From positions 1 through 43,051 of the forward strand of contig NZ_JBCMNM010000025.1 in the NCBI RefSeq assembly GCF_050459865.1: 43,051 nucleotides of DNA, in the 5' to 3' direction. How positions within the stretch are numbered: the first letter of the stretch is position 1; each line of letters starts with the position of its first letter. Origin of the DNA: Rummeliibacillus pycnus_B. Lineage in GTDB: Bacteria > Bacillota > Bacilli > Bacillales_A > Planococcaceae. Positions 16,005 through 23,879 of the stretch are shown here, piece after piece. The notes beneath the pieces are model-generated. The model was not told the origin of the DNA and did no database searches. It worked only from the letters and a program-made list of their open reading frames with translations. Position numbers and translations under genes: made by a program.

Positions 16005-16688
16005 TTACTTCACTGGTGATAATTCACTTTCGATTAACCATTTATAATTTTTAACTTCAGATCCACCATTAGTTGGCGTATAGTTCACCATATACACTGT
16101 TGTTTTCTTACCTGAATCGATAGTCGCCATGGATCCCTTCATACCTGGTAAATGGTCTGCTTCAAGAGTTACTTTTGCTCCTGGTTGAAGTGTTTTATTA
16201 TCAGCACTTCGAATCTCTTCCTGAATTACCCATTTATGATTTTTTACAACTGCACCACCTGCTGACGGTGTGTATGTTACTGCATAGGCAACTGTATCAT
16301 AGGCACCAACAATAGTAGCCTTTGCCCCATTCATGCCCTCAACGTGGTTTGCATTGATGGTTACCTGACTACCAACAGGATGCTTAGGATTCACCGCTTT
16401 TTTCACGCCAGTCGGAACGATACCTGTTGTCGATTGATTCATATCGGTATGATCATTTGTAAGTGTATGATCTGGTGTGGTTGGCGCTGGTACGGCTGGT
16501 GTGGCTGGTGTGGTTGGCGCTGGTGTTGTATTTGGATACGTAGTATTGTCATGCGTCTTCAAATTATCATCAGGGGCTACGTTTACATTCCTGTTTACTT
16601 CGTTCTTACTTGTGGGAGTGGTACCACAAGCAGATAAAGCCAATACTGCAACAAAAGATAGGACTACCATTAATACATTCTTCTTCAT
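16005..16688 (-). CDS. DUF1541 lipoprotein (YdhK-like)
   Basis: A 227-residue lipoprotein. Signal peptide MKKNVLMVVLSFVAVL with lipobox LSAC (Cys21), then a low-complexity linker rich in Thr, Pro and Ala (residues about 50-75). Two copies of the DUF1541 repeat follow, each with the pattern HxxGMxGAxATI...YxVxYTPxxGGxxVKNxKWxIxxE, at about 100-160 and 165-225. YdhK-like proteins sit on the outer face of the membrane; function unknown, with metal or wall-related roles suspected. It is a single gene with a GGAGG-like site and ends near the terminator at 15944-15987. Confidence 0.93.
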   Translation of the reverse strand: MKKNVLMVVLSFVAVLALSACGTTPTSKNEVNRNVNVAPDDNLKTHDNTTYPNTTPAPTTPATPAVPAPTTPDHTLTNDHTDMNQSTTGIVPTGVKKAVNPKHPVGSQVTINANHVEGMNGAKATIVGAYDTVAYAVTYTPSAGGAVVKNHKWVIQEEIRSADNKTLQPGAKVTLEADHLPGMKGSMATIDSGKKTTVYMVNYTPTNGGSEVKNYKWLIESELSPVK

Positions 16689-16847
16689 GCTATTCCTCCA
16701 TACATTCAGCTTTTTTTAACCTTACACTAAAATTATTCCCAACCACTCGAATATTAAACAAAGGTCAATTAAGTCAAATGAAAAATTTTTATCGCATGAT
16801 TTTTAAGAGTAATTAGCATGTTTACTGTATAAAATAATTGATATCCG

Positions 16848-17516
16848 TCAATCGTTTTCAAGAATCAATTCTACTTGTGCAATAATTTCTATTCCATGTA
16901 TTGCTTGTGTCGCAAGTCTGTCTGCTTCACCATTCAATTTTCGTGATACATGTTCATACTCTGGTTGAATACCTAATTGTTTCAACTTGTCATCAATACG
17001 GTCAGCCCACTTTGCTAACTCAGGTTCGAGCACTGCCCATTCACCATTCATCTGACTAATTACTACTTGAGAATCTCCGATAAACCTGATTGGCATCGTT
17101 TTTACATTTAAGAGTTCGAGTTCTACAATACTTAAATGAAGTGCAGCATATTCTGATTCATTATTTGAATCTAGTCCAACGGTTTGCGCATTTTTTCGAA
17201 CACGATACGGCTTCCCATTCTTTTCAAAGTAAATAACACATCCTAATCCTGCGATGCCTGTCCCTATATCAAAACCACCATCAAAATAAACGGTAATATT
17301 ATGAGGTTCTCCTTCGACTTCTTTTAAATACTTTTTCATTTCTTTGATGGTCCAAGTGCTATCAAACTGATCGATAAAAGTAATTCTCTTCACACGGCCC
17401 GTTTTTTCCAAATCTTGAGCAATCTTCAGTCCTTGTTCTGCTGGTATTTCGTCTGAACGAAATACGGTTTCAGTTCCTTTTGGTGTCCTGTATACCCATT
17501 CAATAATAATTTTCAT
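16848..17516 (-). CDS. RNase H-like protein with N-terminal extension
   Basis: A 222-residue protein. Residues about 72-210 form an RNase HI fold with all four acidic active-site positions: Asp79 (YFDGG), Glu122 (NNESEYAAL), Asp148 (GDSQVV) and Asp199 (GEADRLA). The first 70 residues are an extra domain (MKIIIEWVYRTPKGTETVF...) found in Bacillales proteins annotated as reverse-transcriptase-like or RNase HI family. It would cut RNA in RNA/DNA hybrids, in the cytoplasm. ATG 17516 has a GGAGAA site. It is a lone gene. Confidence 0.88.
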   Translation of the reverse strand: MKIIIEWVYRTPKGTETVFRSDEIPAEQGLKIAQDLEKTGRVKRITFIDQFDSTWTIKEMKKYLKEVEGEPHNITVYFDGGFDIGTGIAGLGCVIYFEKNGKPYRVRKNAQTVGLDSNNESEYAALHLSIVELELLNVKTMPIRFIGDSQVVISQMNGEWAVLEPELAKWADRIDDKLKQLGIQPEYEHVSRKLNGEADRLATQAIHGIEIIAQVELILEND

Positions 17517-17654
17517 TACAGGTTCTCCTTCTTATATAAATTGAATTTTATTCTTTTTATTTTCCCCATTGTGTTCAATAAATATGAAAAAAATCGATAC
17601 AATTATTAAAAACAAGGCTTTGTTTAACCATACTATTTTTATCAACAGTTTCAC

Positions 17655-17710
17655 TACAGACGGATGCTTTCCTCAGTAATCGTCGCCTTTAGCTCAAGTA
17701 ATATCATAAA
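17655..17710. repeat. Possible decayed fragment of the dispersed element
   Basis: CTACAGACGGATGCTTTCC and the following TCGTCGCC and CTCAAG pieces resemble the head of the elements at 18742 and 39841, but the match is short and degenerate. Confidence 0.3.
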
Positions 17711-17778
17711 AATAAAGCTAACATCAAAAAACTGTAAATAAACTTTTACTTTAAGTTTACCTACAGTCTTTTTTAACT

Positions 17779-18408
17779 TTACTGCCCCGTAATAATAAAA
17801 ACACCACCGCAATGTGATATCGGATGAAACTCACATTGACAGAATTCTCTTAATAAAGGATGAAGTTCTTCTTTAACAAAATAATATTCTTCTTCGTCCC
17901 AATAATTAATACTTTCTTCTCTACAAGTTTCGAGTTGTTCTCTTGTCTCGAAGGCAATATCACCAATTATAATTTTCCCACCATCTTCTAACAGAAATAA
18001 TAAATTCCTAATAAAAGAAATTTTCTCTTTATCAGACAAGTGGTGAAGTGTATATGTGCTAATGATAAACTCAAATTTAGTGTTTTTTAAAGAATTAGGA
18101 AATCCCTTCGAAATATCCCATTCCATTAAACGTGCAGTTGGCATTTTAGATTGTGCAATTTTAATCATCTCCGAAGAAAAATCTAGACCATCTATAATAT
18201 GTCCCTCTTCATAGAGCTTACTCGTTAGAATTGCTGTACCAAATCCTATATCCAAGACTTTGGATTGTTTCTTTTGCATAATTTCATTGAAAATAGTATT
18301 TAATATCGTTTTATATCCTGCAAATGGATAGTGATTATTTTCTTCACTCAATTGTACAGTTTGATCATAATCATTTGCCCACAAATTAAAACCTTGTTTA
18401 TTTAACAT
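17779..18408 (-). CDS. Class I SAM-dependent methyltransferase with leader-peptide control
   Basis: A 209-residue class I methyltransferase: motif I VLDIGFGTAIL (about 50-60), acidic motif II GLDFS, and a post-motif ISTYTLHHLSD. It belongs to the UbiE-like group of small-molecule methyltransferases with start MLNKQGFNLWANDYD. The C-terminus (SHCGGVFIIT) is also typical of this Firmicute family, whose substrate is unknown. The ribosome site AGGAGG lies nine bases before ATG 18408, directly after a set of alternative hairpins and a 19-codon leader frame (18453-18512). This layout recalls antibiotic-inducible methyltransferase genes such as erm, although the protein is not an Erm rRNA methylase. 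Confidence 0.88.
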   Translation of the reverse strand: MLNKQGFNLWANDYDQTVQLSEENNHYPFAGYKTILNTIFNEIMQKKQSKVLDIGFGTAILTSKLYEEGHIIDGLDFSSEMIKIAQSKMPTARLMEWDISKGFPNSLKNTKFEFIISTYTLHHLSDKEKISFIRNLLFLLEDGGKIIIGDIAFETREQLETCREESINYWDEEEYYFVKEELHPLLREFCQCEFHPISHCGGVFIITGQ

Positions 18409-18420
18409 TTATGCTCCTCC

Positions 18421-18461
18421 TATTATTCAAGCGAATAATTGAGCACATTTTATTATTCGCT
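18421..18461 (-). promoter_or_regulatory. Mutually exclusive hairpins before the methyltransferase start
   Basis: In transcript order, segment 1 AGCGAATAAT (18461-18452) pairs perfectly with segment 2 ATTATTCGCT (18439-18430). The ATTATTC of segment 2 can instead pair with segment 3 GAATAAT (about 18428-18422), which touches the methyltransferase ribosome site. The 1:2 loop also holds TGCTC, complementary to GAGCA in that ribosome site. Segment 1 overlaps the last codons of the leader peptide. Confidence 0.65.
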
Positions 18462-18512
18462 AAGTTTTCCCTTTAAAATTGTGTTCTCTTTCAAATCGAT
18501 AAAGTTTTTCAT
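18453..18512 (-). CDS. 19-residue leader peptide upstream of the methyltransferase
   Basis: Reads MKNFIDLKENTILKGKLSE, then stop. The ATG has a perfect AAGGAGG seven bases upstream, stronger than many true genes here. An extended -10 promoter lies about 22 bases before that. The leader ends inside segment 1 of the alternative hairpins, so a ribosome stalled or finishing there would change pairing and uncover or hide the methyltransferase ribosome site. The length of 19 codons equals that of the ermC leader, but the sequence is different. It could be a simple regulatory frame rather than a functional peptide. Confidence 0.6.
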   Translation of the reverse strand: MKNFIDLKENTILKGKLSE

Positions 18513-18540
18513 AATTATTCCTCCTTACATAATAATTAGA

Positions 18541-18549
18541 ATATTACCA
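18541..18549 (-). promoter_or_regulatory. Extended -10 promoter of the leader/methyltransferase transcript
   Basis: Minus strand TGGTAATAT, a TGn-extended -10 box. No good -35 box is seen 17 bases upstream. Confidence 0.45.
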
Positions 18550-18594
18550 TAATTTTGTATATTTTAAAACTATTTATTAATACTAATTTTCATA

Positions 18595-18621
18595 GAAAAA
18601 ACCTCTTCCTTATGAAGAGGT
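18595..18621 (-). terminator. Rho-independent terminator upstream of the leader promoter
   Basis: Minus strand CCTCTTC, 5-base loop, GAAGAGG, then T6. It probably ends transcription from the Lon-like gene. If a promoter lies farther upstream it could instead be an attenuator for the methyltransferase. Confidence 0.75.
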
Positions 18622-18741
18622 AAAATGATTTAATTTAATTGAATCATTTTCATAAATACTTTTCTAGCAAAAAAACATGAATGTTATCTAAAAATACAAT
18701 CCAATAATTCGGATTATATTTAAAATATATCATTTGCTTAA

Positions 18742-18945
18742 TATGCCGCTTCAGATGGCGCTTTCCGCGGGCGAGCGGTAAGCCTCCTCGTCCGCTTACG
18801 CTACCTGCGGGGTCTCACCTGTCTCGCTTTCCCGCAGGAGTCGCCATCTTCCGCTTTATAGACAATGTTCTAATAGATATGGCAAATAACAATAGCCCAT
18901 TTAATGTTCGTGTTTTAGATCAAATCTTTAAATTATGAAATTGAT
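18742..18945 (+). repeat. Dispersed GC-rich element, copy A, with AT-rich tail
   Basis: A block of about 120 bp, much richer in G and C than the genome, begins GCCGCTTCAGATGGCG and ends CGCCATCTTCCGC, so its ends are inverted (AGATGGCG/CGCCATCT). Inside is a CTGCGGG/CCCGCAG hairpin. The tail TATAGACAAT.TTCTAATAGATA is shared with copy B at 39841, and a farther tail with the left window edge. No open frame fits a protein. Confidence 0.75.
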
Positions 18946-18975
18946 TCTAACAAATAAGAATTAGCAAAATACTTT

Positions 18976-19935
18976 TTATTTATTTTTATTATTAATTTTT
19001 TTAACCACTTTAATGGCTTCATCAATATTTGCTACATTAAAAATTTGAATATTTGTATGGATCTCTTTTTGAATTTTAGCTGCTTCCTTTGCGTTTTCAC
19101 TTGGAACAATCATAAATGGAATACCTGACAGACTAGCAATTTGAATTTTCTCTTTTAAGACGCCAATCGATAATACATCGCCTTTTTTGTCAATACCTCC
19201 AGTTACAGCAATTGGTAGCGTATTTTGCAAATTGTCTTTTATTATGATTTCTGATAATACTAGTGCTAACCCTGCGCTATGTATATGATTTCTATTTAGA
19301 AACGCATCAATTCTTTTATCTTTAATTTCTAAATTATGTCTTACGCTTTCTTTCATTTGTTCTGCATCATTCTTTTTTAGATGAAACCAATCTAATAATT
19401 GGCGATTTTTAGATTCATAACGTAGTTGATTTGTTATTTCAACTATATTAAGCGCATTAATATGTTGCTTGTCTAAAAGTTTTGTAACTGCTAATTTGTT
19501 TTCCATAAATTCAAAATTTATTTGATTTACCCCTAACAAATAGATATTTGAACCTTCAACAATTTGTTCAGGTGACTGATAAAGAAGAGCTGTGTGTGAA
19601 GTTGAATCATATAATATAAGGGGAAGTTCATAACAAAATAAAAGAAATGTTATACAAAAAATAAGATCGATTTTTCGTTTGAATTGACTTTTTCTTTTGA
19701 TTAGACGTGTTACTACTATACAAATTAAGACGAAAAATAACATAAAAATGAAAGTGAAACCACTGATTTTATCTTTAAGATATAACAGTAAGATTAAAAG
19801 ATAAAACGTAATAGGCAAAAGACAAATTAAAAGGAAAGGCAAGATTTTCTTGAAAATTATTATCCACTCCTTATTTTCTCCATAGCTTAATCTTGAATTC
19901 TTTTTAATGTATTGACTTTTAAGTGTAAAATTCAA
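18976..19935 (-). CDS. Membrane-anchored Lon-like (S16) serine protease
   Basis: A protein of up to 319 residues with two parts. The first has three membrane segments (about 31-53, 58-78, 89-108). The second is an extracytoplasmic or cytoplasmic domain ending in a Lon protease fold: catalytic Ser220 in HIHSAGLALVLSE and Lys261 in GVLKEKIQIA, 41 residues apart as in Lon, plus AVTGGIDKKGDVL before the lysine. There is no ATPase and no PDZ domain, unlike Lon or YlbL. The usual GPSAG is reduced to HSAG. The start is unsure: TTG 19935 lacks a ribosome site, while AAGGAG inside codons 20-25 precedes no standard start. The gene is divergent from the yiaA-like gene. Confidence 0.8.
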   Translation of the reverse strand: MNFTLKSQYIKKNSRLSYGENKEWIIIFKKILPFLLICLLPITFYLLILLLYLKDKISGFTFIFMLFFVLICIVVTRLIKRKSQFKRKIDLIFCITFLLFCYELPLILYDSTSHTALLYQSPEQIVEGSNIYLLGVNQINFEFMENKLAVTKLLDKQHINALNIVEITNQLRYESKNRQLLDWFHLKKNDAEQMKESVRHNLEIKDKRIDAFLNRNHIHSAGLALVLSEIIIKDNLQNTLPIAVTGGIDKKGDVLSIGVLKEKIQIASLSGIPFMIVPSENAKEAAKIQKEIHTNIQIFNVANIDEAIKVVKKINNKNK

Positions 19936-20076
19936 TAGCTATAGAATAAGTTTTCAATTAAAATAGTAATATTATGGTATCTATTACTATATTAAGCTAT
20001 TATGTTGATTAGTAGAAGTTTAAGTGTTAATCTAAAATAAATCGGCAATTATTCTAAAATGAAAGGATAGGTATCC

Positions 20077-20535
20077 CTGAAATCAAATGAATTTTTCTTT
20101 TTAACGTGGGTAGCCTTTATAACGGGATTTGCTTTTGTTCTAATTGCTATTTGGAACACAGATTGGATGCTTGTTGAACGTGGATATTACACGATTGTGT
20201 TAGGTTGGATTACTTTCTCTTCATTTTCTCTTGTGAAAACAATACGAGATAAACAAGAGAATATAAAGGTTTCAAAAGAGTATTTAGGTCTTTGTTGGAT
20301 ATCGTCGATTGCATCTTTTGGAATAGGTATGATTAGTATTTGGAATACTGAGTGGCCATTAGTTGAAAAGGGCTATTATTGGCTGGGGATTATTTTCGTA
20401 ATGTATACGTCATTCGCCCTGTCAAAGGAAATTCGCGATAGACAAAATTTTACTGATAGACACAATGAAAGAAATCAATTCGGTGACGAGTTTCAAGATA
20501 TACAAGAAAATTTCTCTGAGTCTAAGGCTGACTAA
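20077..20535 (+). CDS. YiaA/YiaB-family inner-membrane protein, apparent CTG start
   Basis: A 152-residue membrane protein with two YiaAB modules, each of two helices followed by a conserved GYY...(K)xIRD(K/R)Q motif: LVERGYYTIVLGW...KTIRDKQ and LVEKGYYWLGIIF...KEIRDRQ. The first standard start, ATG 20167, would delete the first helix of module 1. The frame stays open to a stop at 20068, and CTG 20077 (MKSNEFFFLTWVAF) is the only plausible start, with an AGGATAGG site nearby. Function of the family is unknown. A terminator follows at 20548-20585. Confidence 0.78.
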   Translation: MKSNEFFFLTWVAFITGFAFVLIAIWNTDWMLVERGYYTIVLGWITFSSFSLVKTIRDKQENIKVSKEYLGLCWISSIASFGIGMISIWNTEWPLVEKGYYWLGIIFVMYTSFALSKEIRDRQNFTDRHNERNQFGDEFQDIQENFSESKAD

Positions 20536-20547
20536 AAATCTCGACAT

Positions 20548-20585
20548 AAAAAAGGAATTGAGCAATTGAGCTCAGTTCCTTTTTA
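20548..20585 (+). terminator. Terminator of the yiaA-like gene
   Basis: Hairpin AAAAAGGAA.TGAGC/GCTCA.TTCCTTTTT. Confidence 0.85.
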
Positions 20586-20638
20586 ATATGCCTAACTTCT
20601 AAAAAAACAGATTAGTTTCATGGAGGATAAGGGAGCTT

Positions 20639-20852
20639 CGGCTCGAGTGAAGCAAAAGAGAGCCCGAGTGAAGCAAAAGAGAGCTCGAGTGAAGCAAAAG
20701 GAAGCTCGAGTAAAGCGAAAAGGAGCTCGAGTGAAGCAAAAGGAAGCTCGAGTGAAGCGAAAGAGAGCTCGAGTGAAGCAAAAAGGGAGCTCGAGTGAAG
20801 CAAAAGGGAGCTCGAGTGAAGCAAAAGTGAGCCCGAGTGAAGCAAAAAGTGA
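20639..20852. repeat. Ten-unit tandem repeat of about 21 bp
   Basis: Ten head-to-tail copies of a 20-22 base unit of the form GAGCTCGAGTGAAGCAAAAG. The first, second and tenth have variants (GGCTCGAG, GCCCGAG), and units 4 and 6 carry AAGCGAAA. Each core contains the palindrome CTCGAG. Open frames across it on both strands exist only because the unit lacks stops; the 21-base period keeps frame. Location is between the terminator of the yiaA-like gene and the MFS gene end. Confidence 0.95.
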
Positions 20853-20984
20853 GTTCCCGTAAGTAAAAACCTCTCAAAAACAATTAAATTATAAGATTAT
20901 AAACAACAATTGAAGGAAAATACCAATTTCCCCTCCAAAAACCACTCAGGTATTTAAAATTCTTAGATACTTTCCCTAAATGAT

Positions 20985-22256
20985 TTAAGGCATAATAACA
21001 TCATCCTTAGGATTATGCTTTTTCAATAAAATAACGAATAAGCTACCCAATGCACAAAATGCCCCTGACAGCATAAATGCCCATGTGTAAGAATCGAAAA
21101 TATTATAGATCAAGCCACCGCCGTAAGCAGCTACTGCTGCACCAACCTGATGGAACGCAACCATCCAACCATACATCATGGCACTTTTCTTCATACCAAA
21201 CTCTCTTCTAGCTAGACCTATTGTTGGAGGAACCGTCGCAATCCAATCGAGCCCATAAAAAATGGAGAATATGATAAGTAAAGTAATAGAATTGTTATTT
21301 AATGCAATTGGCAAAAATAATAATGATAGTCCACGAAGTCCGTAATAGAAAAATAATAACCATCGATTATCAATTTTATCACTTAGCCAACCAGATAAGG
21401 TTGTACCAATTAAATCGAAAATCCCCATAAAACTAAGCATGGATGCTGCGAGTACCATTGGAATACCAAAACTCATACAATAACCAACAAAGTGAGTTCC
21501 GATTAATCCTGTAGTAGACAGTCCACATATAAAAAAGCTACCAGCTAAAAGCCAAAAAGCTTTACTTTTACTACCTTCCATTAATGAATCCCAAACGATT
21601 TTAAATGGATTTTCTGTTGATTTTTCATCTGAATGTGCAATAGAATTCTCATCTACTGTCATTCCAAGAGCAATTGTGCCCACTTGTTCTGGCCAATCTT
21701 TCATAAATAATAATATGAAAATAAGCATTACTATACTTAAACAAAAGATTAATCCAATTGCATGATGCCAACTATAGGTTTCTATTAAACTAGCAAGTAC
21801 TGGTAGTAAAATAAGCTGTCCAGTAGCAGTTGCCGCAGTTAAAATACCTACAGCCAATCCACGATGTTTCACAAACCATCGATTTCCAATTTGTGTACTT
21901 AATACTGTCAAAAATAAACCGGAACCAATCCCAATCATGACACCCCAAATCAATACGAGCTGCCACTCTTGATTCATGATAAAGGTTAAGACTAACCCGA
22001 GTGATAAAAGTGTCATCGAAGCAAGCATGACATTCTTTAATCCGAATCTTTCGACAAATGCAGCCATAAATGGGCCCGAAAATCCATATAAGAATAAACC
22101 TACAGCAAAAGCAAACGAAATAGCAGGTCGGCTCCAACCAAACTCAGTTTCAAAGGGTTGTATAAAAACACCAGAAGATGAGCGGATAATTCCTGCAACG
22201 ATAATTGAAAAGAATGTTATAACTAAAATAATCCAACTATAATGAATCTTTTTCAT
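20985..22256 (-). CDS. MFS transporter, OFA/monocarboxylate-like
   Basis: A 423-residue, 12-helix major-facilitator carrier. The N-terminal half has the family loop FVERFGLKNVMLAS (helix 2-3), RSSSGVFIQPFETEFGWSRPAIS after helix 1, and NRWFVKHRGLAVGI in helix 4-5, a combination typical of MFS groups that move monocarboxylates or oxalate/formate-type acids. The central loop is long and charged (DENSIAHSDEKST). Substrate not known. ATG 22256 has a GGAG-like site. It is a single gene reading toward the tandem repeat, with no clear terminator. Confidence 0.88.
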   Translation of the reverse strand: MKKIHYSWIILVITFFSIIVAGIIRSSSGVFIQPFETEFGWSRPAISFAFAVGLFLYGFSGPFMAAFVERFGLKNVMLASMTLLSLGLVLTFIMNQEWQLVLIWGVMIGIGSGLFLTVLSTQIGNRWFVKHRGLAVGILTAATATGQLILLPVLASLIETYSWHHAIGLIFCLSIVMLIFILLFMKDWPEQVGTIALGMTVDENSIAHSDEKSTENPFKIVWDSLMEGSKSKAFWLLAGSFFICGLSTTGLIGTHFVGYCMSFGIPMVLAASMLSFMGIFDLIGTTLSGWLSDKIDNRWLLFFYYGLRGLSLLFLPIALNNNSITLLIIFSIFYGLDWIATVPPTIGLARREFGMKKSAMMYGWMVAFHQVGAAVAAYGGGLIYNIFDSYTWAFMLSGAFCALGSLFVILLKKHNPKDDVIMP

Positions 22257-22332
22257 ATAAACATCTCCGTTTTATAAAGTTCATATTATGTATGCTAGTA
22301 AGCGCTGAAAAAATTCAATTCAAATTGTGGTG

Positions 22333-22364
22333 AAAAAAGGCCCGGAATTTGTCTATTCCGAACC
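22333..22364 (-). terminator. Terminator of ytoA
   Basis: Minus strand 10-bp stem GGTTCGGAAT/ATTCCGGGCC (two G-U pairs) then T6. Confidence 0.8.
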
Positions 22365-22415
22365 CTGATTTTACATAACTAGTTTTCACTTTTACCAAAC
22401 CCGATTATTAGAAAA

Positions 22416-22943
22416 TTATCGAGGTAATGGACTCTTTTGAACGGATTTATAAAATTGACCTTTTTCATAATATTCATTAATGATACGGTCCATATCTTTT
22501 TTATCTTCTTCAGTTAGTTCTCGAACCACTTTCGCAGGACGTCCAAATGCAAGCGTGTTTGGTGGGATTATCTTTCCTTGTGTAACAAGACTTCCTGCAC
22601 CAATAAATGCTCCTTCACCAATTTCAGCACCATCTAAAACGATAGAAGCCATTCCAATTAGTGCACCTTTTTTTATATGACAGCTATGAAGAGTAACTTG
22701 ATGACCGACAGTTACTTCATCTTCTAAAATAAGTGGGGCATCTGGACTTTGGTGTAAACAACATAAATCTTGCACATTCACTTTTCGACCGATAATTGTT
22801 GGTGAAACATCACCTCGAATAACGGTATTATAAAATATAGACGAATCTGGACCTATTGTCACATCACCAGTAATAACTACGTTATCACCAATAAAAACAG
22901 ATGGGTCAATAGATGGTTTTTTATCTTTAAATGGATAAATCAT
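22416..22943 (-). CDS. ytoA: Gamma-carbonic-anhydrase-like hexapeptide protein (YtoA)
   Basis: A 175-residue left-handed beta-helix protein with hexapeptide repeats (PSVFIGDNVVITGDVTIGPDSSIFYNTVIRGD). The RGD and the metal-type histidines LHQSPD, GHQVTLHSCHI are those of gamma-class carbonic anhydrase-like proteins. The C-terminus is helical (EEDKKDMDRIINEYYEKGQFY). Enzymatic activity of YtoA itself is unproven. It is divergent from the ytpA homologue, the same neighbour pair as in Bacillus subtilis. Confidence 0.92.
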   Translation of the reverse strand: MIYPFKDKKPSIDPSVFIGDNVVITGDVTIGPDSSIFYNTVIRGDVSPTIIGRKVNVQDLCCLHQSPDAPLILEDEVTVGHQVTLHSCHIKKGALIGMASIVLDGAEIGEGAFIGAGSLVTQGKIIPPNTLAFGRPAKVVRELTEEDKKDMDRIINEYYEKGQFYKSVQKSPLPR

Positions 22944-23067
22944 CGAAAATACCCCTCATTTCAAGCTAAGATTGTAATATTATCGTAACAAACTAATACG
23001 TTAATTGGAACAGAAATAAATTTATTGCGTTAAAATAGGGATAGGAAATTATGAGGAGAGAAGTAAT

Positions 23068-23868
23068 ATGTGGAAATGGGAAGCAGAAGGTCAAGCTAAA
23101 GGAGTTGCGGTTTTTATACATAGTGCATATGAGCATCATCGTCGTTATGCTTGGTTAATCGAAAAATTAAGAATGTCAGGAATGCACGTAATTTCCGGTG
23201 ATTTACCTGGACATGGTGAAGAAAGCAGACGTAAAAAGGCGCATGATGAAAATTTCAGAGATTATGGAAAATTTATTCGCCAAATGATGCAAGTAGCTTT
23301 AAACTATAATTTGCCAATATTCATTATTGGGCATGGACTTGGCGCAACTCTTGCAATTCAAATCGAACATAAATATAAATTCGAATGTGCGGGTATGATC
23401 CTAACATCTCCATGGATACATTTAACACACCAGCCTTCAAAATTATCCAGTGCACTGACTGGATTAAGTAAATTGACTGGTAATATGAAAATTCATCACG
23501 ATATCACAATAAAACAGCTAACACGCAGTTATGAGTTTTACAAAGAAGAAAAGGATGATCTTTACTATAATGCTGTTATGACAGTAAGTTGGTTTAGAGA
23601 GCTTCATCAATTTATGAAGGCTGTTTCTACAATGCAAGAGGGATTTCCAGATATCCCTATACTGTTAATGAATGGTGGAAGTGATAAAATCGTCTCTCCT
23701 GCTCATAGCAAAAAATGGCTCATACAACAAAACATATCGGAAATGCAATACAAAGACTGGAAGGTATGTTATCACGATTTATATCAAGAGCCAGAGCGCG
23801 AGGATATTTATCAATATATGGAATCATTTATCTTTAATGCATTACGAAATATTGGATATATTATTTAG
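23068..23868 (+). CDS. ytpA: YtpA-like alpha/beta hydrolase lacking the nucleophile serine
   Basis: A 266-residue alpha/beta-hydrolase collinear with YtpA, the Bacillus lysophospholipase linked to bacilysocin formation. The opening MWKWEAEG..., the GDLPGHGE turn, the WFRELH segment and YHDLYQEPERED end all match. However, the nucleophile elbow, G-H-S-x-G in the family, reads GHGLG at residues 88-92, so position 90 is Gly (codon GGA, 23335-23337). The other catalytic positions, Asp206 (GGSDKIVSP) and His236 (VCYHDLY), are kept. The oxyanion region HG is HS. The frame is intact, so it is a possible pseudoenzyme or altered enzyme rather than a decayed gene. GGAG precedes ATG 23068. Confidence 0.85.
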   Translation: MWKWEAEGQAKGVAVFIHSAYEHHRRYAWLIEKLRMSGMHVISGDLPGHGEESRRKKAHDENFRDYGKFIRQMMQVALNYNLPIFIIGHGLGATLAIQIEHKYKFECAGMILTSPWIHLTHQPSKLSSALTGLSKLTGNMKIHHDITIKQLTRSYEFYKEEKDDLYYNAVMTVSWFRELHQFMKAVSTMQEGFPDIPILLMNGGSDKIVSPAHSKKWLIQQNISEMQYKDWKVCYHDLYQEPEREDIYQYMESFIFNALRNIGYII

Positions 23869-23879
23869 AAAATAGAACT

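Noticed and set aside
16344..16816. Plus-strand frames opposite the DUF1541 lipoprotein
   Set aside because: Antisense shadows rich in Gly, Val, Trp or Cys from the Thr/Pro linker; the minus-strand gene has a clear signal peptide and two known repeats.
17779..18408. Erm rRNA methylase
   Set aside because: The leader layout is erm-like, but the protein lacks the Erm/KsgA N-IPY/F motif and matches UbiE-type small-molecule methyltransferases.
20639..20852. Possible CRISPR array
   Set aside because: Units follow each other directly with no unique spacers, and no cas gene is in the window.
20599..20883. Three overlapping open frames (plus and minus) with repeated RVKQK, LLHSS or SLELPFA motifs
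   Set aside because: They are translations of the 21-bp tandem repeat; no ribosome site and no non-repeat protein part.
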